From: Planctomycetota bacterium
GTDB lineage: Bacteria > Planctomycetota > JAMOSO01
DNA: 29,484 nucleotides
Reading direction: 5' to 3'
Assembly (NCBI GenBank): GCA_027063065.1
Contig: JAMOSO010000052.1
Coordinates: forward strand, 1-29,484
The notes below the pieces were generated by a model, which did no database searches, had not been told where the DNA came from, and was given only the letters and a program-made list of their open reading frames with translations. Made by a program: the position numbers and the translations under genes. Positions 1-7,872 of the stretch are shown here, piece after piece (within the stretch, counting starts at the first letter, position 1; every line of letters begins with the position of its first letter).

Positions 1-1034
1 CGTTGTACATCTACAATAACAAGAGGTAATTCTGACATAACCGCTAAGCCTATAAACTCTGATTTCAAAGCTAAGCCAGGGCCACTGGTGGTGGTTGCCG
101 CCAAAGCCCCTGCAAACGAAGCCCCAATAGCAACACCAATACCGGCAATTTCGTCTTCGGCTTGCACTGTTTTAACACCTAAAGATTTATATCCAGCTAA
201 ATATTCTAAAATACCAGTTGCAGGCGTAATAGGATACGAACCCAAAACTAATTCGCGATCACATAATTGTGAAGCTGTCAACAACCCCAATGCCGTAGCA
301 TTATTACCCGTAATTGAACGATAAATACCTTTTTCTAAAGGAGCAGAACCAACATGATATTTAGGCACGTTTATTTCTGTTGTTTCGCCTAAGTGATAAC
401 CCGTATTTAATGCTAATGTATTAGCCTCGATCAACTCTGGTTTAGAGCCCCATTTTTTTTCAAACCACTTAATGGTAGAAGAACAATCTTGATCAAAAAC
501 CCAAAACACAAAACCTAAGGCTAAAAAGTTTTTGCATCTCAATCTATCTTTAGGTTTTAAACTTGTCGATTCTAAAGCGTCAATAATAAGTTCATTTAAA
601 TTTAACCTTACAATTTGATATTTAGCTTCTAATGTTTCATCTTCAAGTGGATTAGTTGTATATCCTGCTTTTTTTAAATTAGCTTCTGTAAAATCGGCAG
701 TATTAACTATCAACAAACCATGATCCACTAAATCTTTTAAGTTTACTTTTAAAGCAGCTGGATTCATGGCTACTAACGCATCAGGTCTGTCCCCCGGTGT
801 CCTAATTTTTGAAGAGCCAATCTGCAACTGAAAACCAGATACTCCAGCGATAGTACCAACAGGTGCGCGGATTTCTGACGGATAATCAGGAAAAGTTGCA
901 ATATCAGAACCAGCCAATGCACTTGTAGTAGAAAGCCTCTCACCAACTGTTTGCATACCGTCACCAGAATCTCCAGCAAAACGAATAACTGCCGATTTGA
1001 CCTCTTCAACAACATCATTACAATTACATTTCAT
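1..1034 (-). CDS. korA: 2-oxoacid:ferredoxin oxidoreductase, fused gamma-alpha subunit (KorA-like), 3' end outside window
   Basis: Reverse translation from the ATG at 1034 gives about 344 residues before the window edge. The N-terminal part is a gamma domain, seen in VIRFAGDSGDGMQ, SEIRAPVGTIAGVSGFQ and LVAMNPAALKVNL. After a linker, the pyrimidine-binding (alpha) domain begins near residue 260 with GSYPITPATGILEYLA and continues with VQAEDEIAGIG and TTSGPGLALKSEF. This gamma-alpha fusion is typical of the KorA subunit of 2-oxoglutarate (or other 2-oxoacid) ferredoxin oxidoreductase, which oxidatively decarboxylates a 2-oxoacid to acyl-CoA and reduces ferredoxin. The TPP-binding beta subunit (KorB) is expected to the left, outside the window. 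The start is supported by an AAGGTG sequence about 6 nt upstream. Substrate specificity (2-oxoglutarate versus pyruvate or branched-chain acids) cannot be read with certainty. The gene is divergent from the TonB-like gene at 1273. Confidence 0.88.
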   Translation of the reverse strand, partial: MKCNCNDVVEEVKSAVIRFAGDSGDGMQTVGERLSTTSALAGSDIATFPDYPSEIRAPVGTIAGVSGFQLQIGSSKIRTPGDRPDALVAMNPAALKVNLKDLVDHGLLIVNTADFTEANLKKAGYTTNPLEDETLEAKYQIVRLNLNELIIDALESTSLKPKDRLRCKNFLALGFVFWVFDQDCSSTIKWFEKKWGSKPELIEANTLALNTGYHLGETTEINVPKYHVGSAPLEKGIYRSITGNNATALGLLTASQLCDRELVLGSYPITPATGILEYLAGYKSLGVKTVQAEDEIAGIGVAIGASFAGALAATTTSGPGLALKSEFIGLAVMSELPLVIVDVQ

Positions 1035-1231
1035 TAACACACCTTATTTGCGATACTATAAGCATCTAGTTACGAAATACATACAACTAAACTCAGTATA
1101 AGCACACTTTTTTTACTTGGCTATAGCAAATTTTAAAAAAATACAATCTTGTTATTTAAACTTTAAAAGCCACATTTTTGTAGAATTAACTTGTTATGTT
1201 TCTACCGTTAGGTAACAATCCATAAATGTAT

Positions 1232-1259
1232 TTCCAATAACATCATTAACTTTTATAAT
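1232..1259 (+). promoter_or_regulatory. putative promoter of the TonB-like gene
   Basis: A perfect -10 box TATAAT lies at 1254-1259. A weak -35 candidate TTCCAA lies at 1232-1237, 16 nt away. The -10 box ends only 13 nt before the ATG at 1273, so the 5' leader would be about six bases and has no room for a Shine-Dalgarno sequence. The rest of the 1035-1272 gap is AT-rich with no other clear feature. The korA promoter must lie in it, but only weak boxes are visible. Confidence 0.4.
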
Positions 1260-1272
1260 TTAAATTATCGTT

Positions 1273-2307
1273 ATGAATTTATACCAAAATACACCTATTG
1301 ACAGTTCCTTTAAACTTATGCCAGCCATTGTATTCTCTGGTATGGTACACATCATTTTATTGCTACTCTTACGCGATATAAACCTATTTGAACCAATACC
1401 CGATTACAACCCCGCAAAAAAACAAGCCAAAATTCTAATGAGGCTAAATCATGAAATGCAAAAAAGTAAAATATTTTTAGATACGCCAGATCAAATGCGC
1501 GACAGCCAAAAACATAAAATAAAAAATAAATTAATAAGCAATAAAACTACAAAGGCTGCCGATTTATCACGCAAAGATACGTTACCTGATGACAAAGCTT
1601 ATATCGAAAACGGCACAAATATTCCTTCCGTACAAGCCAAAGGCAATCAACCATCAATGGACGATTTAGCCCCTTTAACACCTGGATTAAGCCCCATAGA
1701 CACTTTAATGCCTCAACCCAAACCAATTAAAAACACAGCTCAAATACAACGTAAAAGCACTAAAACACAACCAAAACTACATTTACCAAAAACAACCATA
1801 CCAAAAGCTAAACAAAAATTAATTTCCAAACCCAAGCCCAAACTAGAAATAAAACAAACGGGACTGGTTCAAGTTCCAAAAGACATTTTAACAAAACAGC
1901 AAAAACAAATAGATGCACCCGCTATTATCAAACGCCGCTCGCTGGGACAACAAAACAGATTAACCCATGCCCTAGAACGGGATATGGCTACATATTATCT
2001 ACTTGAAGATAAATACGGTGAATATTACAAACAAATTAAACGCACCATCGACACAGTATGGTTTAGTTGGTGGCTAAGAAATAAAGATATATCTATAGGC
2101 ATTAGACACAAACCAGCCATATTAACCCGATGTACTATAATGCCAGATGGACATATTAAAAATTTAACAGTATTTGTGGATCAAGATGTAGATCAATTTG
2201 CCGCTAATGTAACTATGGAAATTTTAAAAGATTCTGCACCATTTGGTGCATTTCCAAAATATATTGAAGAGTCAGAATTACCCCTATATTTTAATTTTCA
2301 CTTTTAA
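1273..2307 (+). CDS. TonB/TolA-like periplasm-spanning protein
   Basis: The 344-residue protein has TonB architecture. A short cytoplasmic N-terminus is followed by one membrane anchor (about residues 16-34, ending LLLLLLRDINLF). Then comes a long Lys/Pro/Gln-rich linker (about 50-235, with repeats such as KPKPK), suited to spanning the periplasm. The compact C-terminal domain (about 245-344, with YGEYYKQIKRTIDTVW and MPDGHIKNLTVF) fits the TonB/TolA C-terminal fold. TonB family proteins couple the proton motive force, through ExbB/ExbD, to outer-membrane transport; TolA-type proteins act in envelope integrity. No exbB, exbD or receptor gene is nearby, so the partner is unknown. No ribosome-binding site precedes the ATG, which sits right behind a -10 box. 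The gene ends three bases from convergent mutM, with no terminator visible between them. Confidence 0.68.
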   Translation: MNLYQNTPIDSSFKLMPAIVFSGMVHIILLLLLRDINLFEPIPDYNPAKKQAKILMRLNHEMQKSKIFLDTPDQMRDSQKHKIKNKLISNKTTKAADLSRKDTLPDDKAYIENGTNIPSVQAKGNQPSMDDLAPLTPGLSPIDTLMPQPKPIKNTAQIQRKSTKTQPKLHLPKTTIPKAKQKLISKPKPKLEIKQTGLVQVPKDILTKQQKQIDAPAIIKRRSLGQQNRLTHALERDMATYYLLEDKYGEYYKQIKRTIDTVWFSWWLRNKDISIGIRHKPAILTRCTIMPDGHIKNLTVFVDQDVDQFAANVTMEILKDSAPFGAFPKYIEESELPLYFNFHF

Positions 2308-2310
2308 TAA

Positions 2311-3138
2311 TTATTTTTGACAACCTTCACAAAAATGTGTACTACGTTGTCCAACAACAATGCGATTAATCAATATACTCTTACATCGATTACAAGCCAA
2401 GCCCGTACGCCTAAAAACTTTTAGTCCATCACTATTATTACCCCTGCGACCTGCAACACTATAAAAATTAGCAGCACTTGTACCTAAAGTAGTACCCATA
2501 TTTTTTAATCCACTTTTTAAGACTTTAACAATAGCCTTTTGCAAACGTTTTAAATCTGATACTGACAAAGTATCAACCTTGCGTAAAGGCGATAATTTAG
2601 CCTCCCAAAGCGCTTCATCAACATAAATATTACCTAAGCCAGCCACTACCGTTTGATCTAAAAGCTGTGTTTTTAGTGGGCGTTGACCTTTTAAATTAGC
2701 TTTTAACACTTGCCAAGTAAAAGATTTTTCTAATGGTTCTGGACCCAAGTGAGCTAAAAATTCTTTAGTATTGTCTACCAAAAACAATCTGCCAAATTTT
2801 CTAGTGTCGTGATAACGCAACTGTCTACCATCTGTAAAATTAAAAACAATATGTTCGTGCTTATCCCTACTACTGTTTACATCTGCCCAACGCAATTTAC
2901 CAGTCATCCGCAAATGTATTAGCAAATTAGTATGATTATTCAATGCTATATTTATATATTTGGCACGCCTTGATATATCTGTTACAAGCAAATTATTTAA
3001 GCCTGTTTTAAAATTTAGTCCATCTGATGCGCCGACAAGATTATCCCAATACACTTCAACACAATCAATAACTCCACCTATTATCCCAGTAGATTTTAAA
3101 TCGTTTACGACTGTTTGTACTTCTGGCAACTCTGGCAT
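2311..3138 (-). CDS. mutM: formamidopyrimidine-DNA glycosylase (Fpg/MutM)
   Basis: The enzyme removes oxidised purines such as 8-oxoguanine from DNA and nicks the abasic site (base-excision repair). All hallmarks are present. The N-terminus is MPELPEVQT, with catalytic P2 and E3. K60 in SRRAK corresponds to E. coli K57. GLGNIYVDEALW forms the helix-two-turn-helix. The C-terminal zinc finger has four cysteines (C249, C252, C270, C273), with R265 in the GQRST hairpin. Length (275 aa) is normal. Position 8 is Gln where most family members have Glu (PELPEVET), a mild variation. Its start overlaps the stop of the upstream FHA gene (TAATG), so it is translationally coupled to the pilus operon as its last gene, although its role is unrelated to pili. 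Confidence 0.96.
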   Translation of the reverse strand: MPELPEVQTVVNDLKSTGIIGGVIDCVEVYWDNLVGASDGLNFKTGLNNLLVTDISRRAKYINIALNNHTNLLIHLRMTGKLRWADVNSSRDKHEHIVFNFTDGRQLRYHDTRKFGRLFLVDNTKEFLAHLGPEPLEKSFTWQVLKANLKGQRPLKTQLLDQTVVAGLGNIYVDEALWEAKLSPLRKVDTLSVSDLKRLQKAIVKVLKSGLKNMGTTLGTSAANFYSVAGRRGNNSDGLKVFRRTGLACNRCKSILINRIVVGQRSTHFCEGCQK

Positions 3139-4988
3139 TATTTTAAATATCCCTTTATTTCTTTAACTCTAACATGGTTAGCAGGTAAAAGAAGTAAAGC
3201 GCGTTCCAAATGTTTTTTTGCCTTTAAAAAATCGCGTTTTAACAAATTTAAACCTTGGTTATAAGCCATTTCACCATCGGATAAAAATTTAGCTAATTCC
3301 TTTACACCTAAATTATGCTTTAAATCAGTTTGCCTTGCTAAGTCAAAAAATTTACGCGCTTTAACAATGTTATTTAACTTTAAAAACTGCCGACCCCATT
3401 GGTAGTACGCCTGTGCTTGATTGCTATGGTTTGCCCAATAAGTAATATTTTTTTGTGCTCGTTTAAAAAATATATTATTTTTATTTGTTTCAACAGATAT
3501 AACATTACGCCATAAATCCAAAGCTTTTAATAATTTTTTATCTTGTAAAAGCATATCCGCATTTTTCATCATCTCTACAACTTGCTTCATATGAGCTTTT
3601 AAAGTAAGTGCATCGGTCGTATTTAATTCATCCAAATAAAGAAAAGCATTTTTAATATCACCCGCATTGTAAGCCTGTAAAGATTGTTTTAAAACAGTGC
3701 CATTTTTGATTTTATCTTTTAATTTTAACGCATCGTTTTTAAATTTAGAATCATCTGTAATCAGTTTAAGGTACTCTAAAGCAGATTTGTCATTACCAGT
3801 ATTAAATGCTATTTGTGCCGAGTTAATATAATTTTGTTGTGCTATTAAAAAGTTTATCTCGTCTATTTGTTTATCTATTAAATCATATTGCGATTTTAAT
3901 ACTAAAGGTTTTAAATGATTTAAAAGAGATTTTGCCTTTTGCCATTGAAAATTTGCCATTGCTTCTTGAACTTCAAATCGCAAAGTATCGCGATATTCTT
4001 TTAATATCTGTGCAAAAAAGTCCGACCACACCATATATAAATAATTATCTTGTGGTATTTTAGTAGTCAATAAATATGCTTCTTTTAATTGTTTATTTTT
4101 ATACAAGCGTTTTAATTTTAGAATGGTTAATCGATAAGAACCAGCCTTACGCAAAAAGGATTTTTCGGTTTGGGCAAATTCTTGTACGCTATTAGTGCTT
4201 GGATGAACTTCTAACATTTCGTTACATAAACTTTTTGCTCTATCCCAATTTAAATTTTCCAGTCTAGGGCCTGAGCTTTTAAAAATCTGTATATAGTCAT
4301 TTAAAATATCGGCGATTTCTAAATTACTACTCATAGCCTTAGCTTTTTGTAATGATTTTTCTGCCAAGGCATAGCGATGCCCCTCTAAATGATTAACTGC
4401 CATATCAATTAATGCAAAATATTGATTTGTTTTTTTAATCTGTTGCTTAGTGTTATCGCCATGCGATAATGCAAAAATAATTACTAACGCCAAAGCGCAA
4501 CTAATACATAAAAAAATAATTGCCAGTATTTTTTTATAAGATTTAACCTGTACTTGCTTAGATAGTAAATCTTCTTTATTTTTGATTTGATTGTTAGGTT
4601 CATCTTTTACAGACTGATTTTCGACATCATTTAATTGACTAGCAACTTCTTGATTTTGACCCCAATTTAAATTTACAGGAGTAATACAGTTTTCTTCTGA
4701 AGCGCTATCACTAATAGTAATTTTAACACTATTGCCACAGGTTAAGATATCGCCATGATTTAAAACTACTCCTGATGTACGCTGAGTATTGACATATATA
4801 CCGTTTTTACTATTTAAATCATCCACATACAACTTATCGTTTAAATATTTTAAACTAAAATGTTTACGAGATATCCCATCTGATTTTAAAGTAATATCAG
4901 ATTGCTCGCTACGTCCAAATATTAGCTCTTTATCGCAGTCAAATTTTAAAATCTGAGTACTATTAGCATCTTCAATAATTATTTTCAT
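3138..4988 (-). CDS. FHA-domain membrane protein with helical (TPR-like) repeats, Tad-operon associated
   Basis: This 616-residue protein starts with an FHA domain (about 1-95). The phosphothreonine-binding signature is intact: G25-R26-S27, S40-R41-K42-H43, and N62-G63 in the NSKNG loop. An acidic/polar linker leads to one membrane segment (about 154-175, ILAIIFLCISCALALVIIF). The remaining 440 residues are Lys- and Leu-rich, almost all helical by appearance, with TPR-like units (for example YYQWGRQFLKLNNIVKARKFF and YNQGLNLLKRDFLKAKKHLE). By topology the FHA domain would be cytoplasmic and the repeats periplasmic. FHA domains bind phosphothreonine peptides, so a Ser/Thr kinase is implied, but none is in the window. 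The gene overlaps its upstream neighbour by four bases (ATGA) and mutM by one. A role as a regulated scaffold or TadD-like pilotin helper for the pilus is inference. Confidence 0.75.
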   Translation of the reverse strand: MKIIIEDANSTQILKFDCDKELIFGRSEQSDITLKSDGISRKHFSLKYLNDKLYVDDLNSKNGIYVNTQRTSGVVLNHGDILTCGNSVKITISDSASEENCITPVNLNWGQNQEVASQLNDVENQSVKDEPNNQIKNKEDLLSKQVQVKSYKKILAIIFLCISCALALVIIFALSHGDNTKQQIKKTNQYFALIDMAVNHLEGHRYALAEKSLQKAKAMSSNLEIADILNDYIQIFKSSGPRLENLNWDRAKSLCNEMLEVHPSTNSVQEFAQTEKSFLRKAGSYRLTILKLKRLYKNKQLKEAYLLTTKIPQDNYLYMVWSDFFAQILKEYRDTLRFEVQEAMANFQWQKAKSLLNHLKPLVLKSQYDLIDKQIDEINFLIAQQNYINSAQIAFNTGNDKSALEYLKLITDDSKFKNDALKLKDKIKNGTVLKQSLQAYNAGDIKNAFLYLDELNTTDALTLKAHMKQVVEMMKNADMLLQDKKLLKALDLWRNVISVETNKNNIFFKRAQKNITYWANHSNQAQAYYQWGRQFLKLNNIVKARKFFDLARQTDLKHNLGVKELAKFLSDGEMAYNQGLNLLKRDFLKAKKHLERALLLLPANHVRVKEIKGYLK

Positions 4989-6085
4989 TTAAGCCTTTTT
5001 TGTAAACGCTCATAATAATATTTAGCCTTTTGATAATAAGGATGGGTTTGATCTGGAACTAATTGTTTTATTTTTTTTAATGCTCTAAATTGTGCCTGTA
5101 TATCATCATTAGAACGAGCCATAACATATTCTTGTCCAATAGATTTAAAGATGGCCTCAAATTTGTTTTTAGCATTGTCTCTTTGTTGCTGTAACTGTAG
5201 ATAATATTCTTCCTGAGATGGCAAATGTTTAACCGCCGCAATAGCTTTGTCATAAGTATAAATTGCATCTAAAATAGAATCTCGCTCTAAACTTTTAGCC
5301 TCTAATGCAAAGTTTTTAGCCAAGTTCACACGCTCTTCTATGTCCATTTCCATTAGACCTAATTCGTTTTCTATATCGTGATATATACCACGCACAACCG
5401 CCTTGTAAGATTGCAATAAATCCCCGTCTCGGTTGTATAATTGAATAACAGAATCGCCTACCCCCGCCCCTTTTAACCACATCACATTAACTAATGTATT
5501 ACTTGGATGAACCCTAACAACACGCTGATTTTGAATTTTTATATCCACATTTTTTAAATTAAAATCAGTGGCTACCAACAATTCTTGATTAACTGATAAA
5601 GTTTTAATAATAGCTGGAGGTTCTGAATCATCATATACTAAAATTAAAGCCGTAATAGACAAAATCACGCCTATAAATAACACTACTGCCAATGCGATAT
5701 TTGAGTTATAATTTGGATTTGTTTGAGTTTTAACAACTTCTACAACTGGTTCATGATTAAGCACCGATGCAGGACGCAGGTTATTTGGCATAACACATTT
5801 TAATTTAACTTTACCAACAGTTAAGGTATCGCCATCAAAAATACTTTTTTGCTTTTGTACTATTTTAGAATTTACCTCAATCCCATTTTTACTACCCAAA
5901 TCATTAACTGTTACAACATTATTTAATAAAGACAATTTAATATGTTTTCTGGAGATAGAGTTATCTGGTATGACAATATCGGCCTCATCAGTACGGCCAA
6001 TTGTGATTGGTAAATCGTGTAATAAAAATTGTTTTCCTATAGATGGTCCATCAATAATTATCAATTTTGCATTTTTTAAAATCAT
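4985..6085 (-). CDS. FHA-domain membrane protein with CpaC-N-like (pilus formation) domain
   Basis: The 366-residue protein has an N-terminal FHA domain (about 1-98) with G30-R31-T32, S45-R46-K47-H48 and N67-G68. One transmembrane helix follows (about 129-151). A segment at about 160-233 (LSVNQELLVATDF, RVVRVHPSNTLVNVMWLKG, GDSVIQLYNRDGDLL) resembles the N-terminal domain of Tad secretins such as CpaC/RcpA (the pilus-formation N-terminal family). The last 130 residues look helical and TPR-like. A secretin N-domain joined to a cytoplasmic FHA sensor across the inner membrane is unusual. It could dock the outer-membrane secretin to the inner-membrane motor under phosphorylation control, which is inference. 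The gene lies three bases after tadC and overlaps the next FHA gene by four bases. FHA and membrane helix are clear; the secretin-like assignment is moderate. Confidence 0.7.
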   Translation of the reverse strand: MILKNAKLIIIDGPSIGKQFLLHDLPITIGRTDEADIVIPDNSISRKHIKLSLLNNVVTVNDLGSKNGIEVNSKIVQKQKSIFDGDTLTVGKVKLKCVMPNNLRPASVLNHEPVVEVVKTQTNPNYNSNIALAVVLFIGVILSITALILVYDDSEPPAIIKTLSVNQELLVATDFNLKNVDIKIQNQRVVRVHPSNTLVNVMWLKGAGVGDSVIQLYNRDGDLLQSYKAVVRGIYHDIENELGLMEMDIEERVNLAKNFALEAKSLERDSILDAIYTYDKAIAAVKHLPSQEEYYLQLQQQRDNAKNKFEAIFKSIGQEYVMARSNDDIQAQFRALKKIKQLVPDQTHPYYQKAKYYYERLQKRLK

Positions 6086-6088
6086 AAT

Positions 6089-7021
6089 TTACTTAAATAA
6101 AGGTAAAATGTATTTTAGGGCTATTGGGCCAAATACAATAATAAAAGTAGTGGGAAAAATAAATGCCACCAATGGAAAAACTATTTTTACAGGAGCTTTT
6201 AACGCCAATTCTTCCGCGCGCCCCAAACGTCTACGTCTAGCCTCATTAGCCTGCGTACGCAATACTGAACCTAAACTGCTACCCATTTCATCGGATTGTA
6301 TAATAGCGCTAACCACTGTAGATATTTCCACTAAGTTAATACGTTCTGCCATATCACGCAAAGCCTCAGAACGGCTTTTGCCCATAGTTATTTCGCTGAC
6401 GACCATATCCAATTCATAACGCAAAGGTGTAGTATCTAGCTTGGATAAAATCCTGACCAAAGCTGTTGAAAAATCCAAACCAGACTCTACACATAAAGTT
6501 AATAAATCTAAAAAATAAGGTAAGGCTTTGCGGATTTCAATCTGACGTTTTTTAAGTCTATCATTTAACCAAATAAATGGTAAAACTACACCCATAATCC
6601 AACCCACAAGCACCAAGGACGATGCTGGGTAAGATTGCATAAACGCAATATAATATCCGCCACAAGCACCCAAAATAGATGAGGCAAAACTACTACCTAT
6701 CATATCGGCAGGTTTAAGTGATTCTCCCACGCCAGCAGATACAATATTTTTATTAAGCGTATTTGCCAAAGTCAATAAGCTAGATTTTTTATCTAATTTT
6801 TGTGCGCGTTGTAAAAAATCATCAAATAATTTTGAAACAGGAGCAGCTAAAGGACTTAACAACCTAAACATAGCTGGAGGCGGTTCTGTCATAGAGTTAT
6901 TAGTTTGACGTAATTTACGATTTTCTAACCATAAAGAACCCATCGCCCATATAGCTGAACCAAACCCCAAACCCCATAGTAAAGCTATTATTAATTCTAA
7001 ATTAGTATTTTGACTAGACAT
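6089..7021 (-). CDS. tadC: Tad pilus inner-membrane platform protein TadC
   Basis: TadC is one of two paralogous GspF-type platform proteins of the Tad secretion machine. With TadB it forms the inner-membrane base on which the TadA ATPase acts. The 310 residues contain membrane segments near the N-terminus and in the middle (about 110-150). The type II secretion F domain reads RKALPYFLDLLTLCVESGLD, then ISTVVSAIIQSDEMGSSLG, RTQANEARRRRLGRAEELA and a C-terminal membrane helix (VFPLVAFIFPTTFIIVFGPI). These match TadC well. The ATG at 7021 was chosen over an in-frame TTG one codon upstream. It overlaps the tadB stop by eight bases, indicating translational coupling. The long N-terminal extension before the F domain is normal for TadC. 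Confidence 0.92.
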   Translation of the reverse strand: MSSQNTNLELIIALLWGLGFGSAIWAMGSLWLENRKLRQTNNSMTEPPPAMFRLLSPLAAPVSKLFDDFLQRAQKLDKKSSLLTLANTLNKNIVSAGVGESLKPADMIGSSFASSILGACGGYYIAFMQSYPASSLVLVGWIMGVVLPFIWLNDRLKKRQIEIRKALPYFLDLLTLCVESGLDFSTALVRILSKLDTTPLRYELDMVVSEITMGKSRSEALRDMAERINLVEISTVVSAIIQSDEMGSSLGSVLRTQANEARRRRLGRAEELALKAPVKIVFPLVAFIFPTTFIIVFGPIALKYILPLFK

Positions 7022-7868
7022 CAATACTCACAATTTTACTTATAAAAAAGCCACCCAAAGAAATCAAAACACAAATCAAACCAATCAAAACCCAACCTAA
7101 TACGCTCTCAAACATCGGCCGCATCATATCTGGATAAAAAACTGTCAAAAAACCACCTATTGCAAATGGCAATAAACATAAAATAATTCCCTGCAATTTA
7201 CCCTGCCCTGTCAAAGCTTTGATTTTATCTTCCATGGCATGACGCTTGCGAACCGTAGCAGAAATATTGCTAAATACTTCTGATAAATTACCGCCTACTT
7301 CTTGAGCAATTAAAATTGCCGTGGTTATTAAAGCCAAATCCTGATTGGGCATTCTTTTTTGTAAATTTAACAAAGCATCTTCCATACGTGCGCCAAAACG
7401 CATTTCATGATTAACCAATCTAAATTCTTGGGAAATAGGATTTGGCATCTCGCGATTAATCATTTCAAACGATTGTGCTAAGGATAATCCAGCACGCATG
7501 GCATTACCCATAGCATCGAGTGCCTCTATTAACTGAAAACCAAAATCACGTTTACGTTTAGCTTTTAACATTTTTAAAATCACTTGTGGTATAGCCAATG
7601 CACACAAAGCAATTGGCATAGATAAAAATAATTTATCCGTAATAATAAAACTAATCAAACCAAACAAAACCCCGCTACTTAAAGACAAATAAAAGATTAT
7701 CTGCGGAGGCATTGTTAAATACATAGAATCTAATGACTGCTCAGCATCTTTAACATATTTGTTTTCATAACTTACCCACCCCTTAGAAAACATATCAACC
7801 CCTACCAATGCAAAGCCAGATATGGATATAAAAATCAATAAATAAATAATTAATTCGGCCATATTCAT
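7014..7868 (-). CDS. tadB: Tad pilus inner-membrane platform protein TadB
   Basis: TadB is the second GspF-type platform subunit of the Tad machine. It is a 284-residue protein with an N-terminal membrane helix, a central hydrophobic pair (about 55-95), and the F domain DFGFQLIEALDAMGNAMRAG followed by LSLAQSFEMINREMP. Further on are ALITTAILIAQEVGGNLSEV and ISATVRKRHAMEDKIKALTG. Two C-terminal membrane helices end the protein. The ATG at 7868 has AGG seven bases upstream, within the end of tadA. The order TadA-TadB-TadC is the canonical one for this locus. It ends in TAG, unlike most of the neighbouring genes, which end in TAA. Confidence 0.93.
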   Translation of the reverse strand: MNMAELIIYLLIFISISGFALVGVDMFSKGWVSYENKYVKDAEQSLDSMYLTMPPQIIFYLSLSSGVLFGLISFIITDKLFLSMPIALCALAIPQVILKMLKAKRKRDFGFQLIEALDAMGNAMRAGLSLAQSFEMINREMPNPISQEFRLVNHEMRFGARMEDALLNLQKRMPNQDLALITTAILIAQEVGGNLSEVFSNISATVRKRHAMEDKIKALTGQGKLQGIILCLLPFAIGGFLTVFYPDMMRPMFESVLGWVLIGLICVLISLGGFFISKIVSIDV

Positions 7869-7872
7869 ATAA

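Noticed and set aside
88-324. Plus-strand open frame of 78 codons
   Set aside because: It is antisense to korA, whose translation shows clear family motifs; no ribosome-binding site and an Ala/Pro-rich shadow composition.
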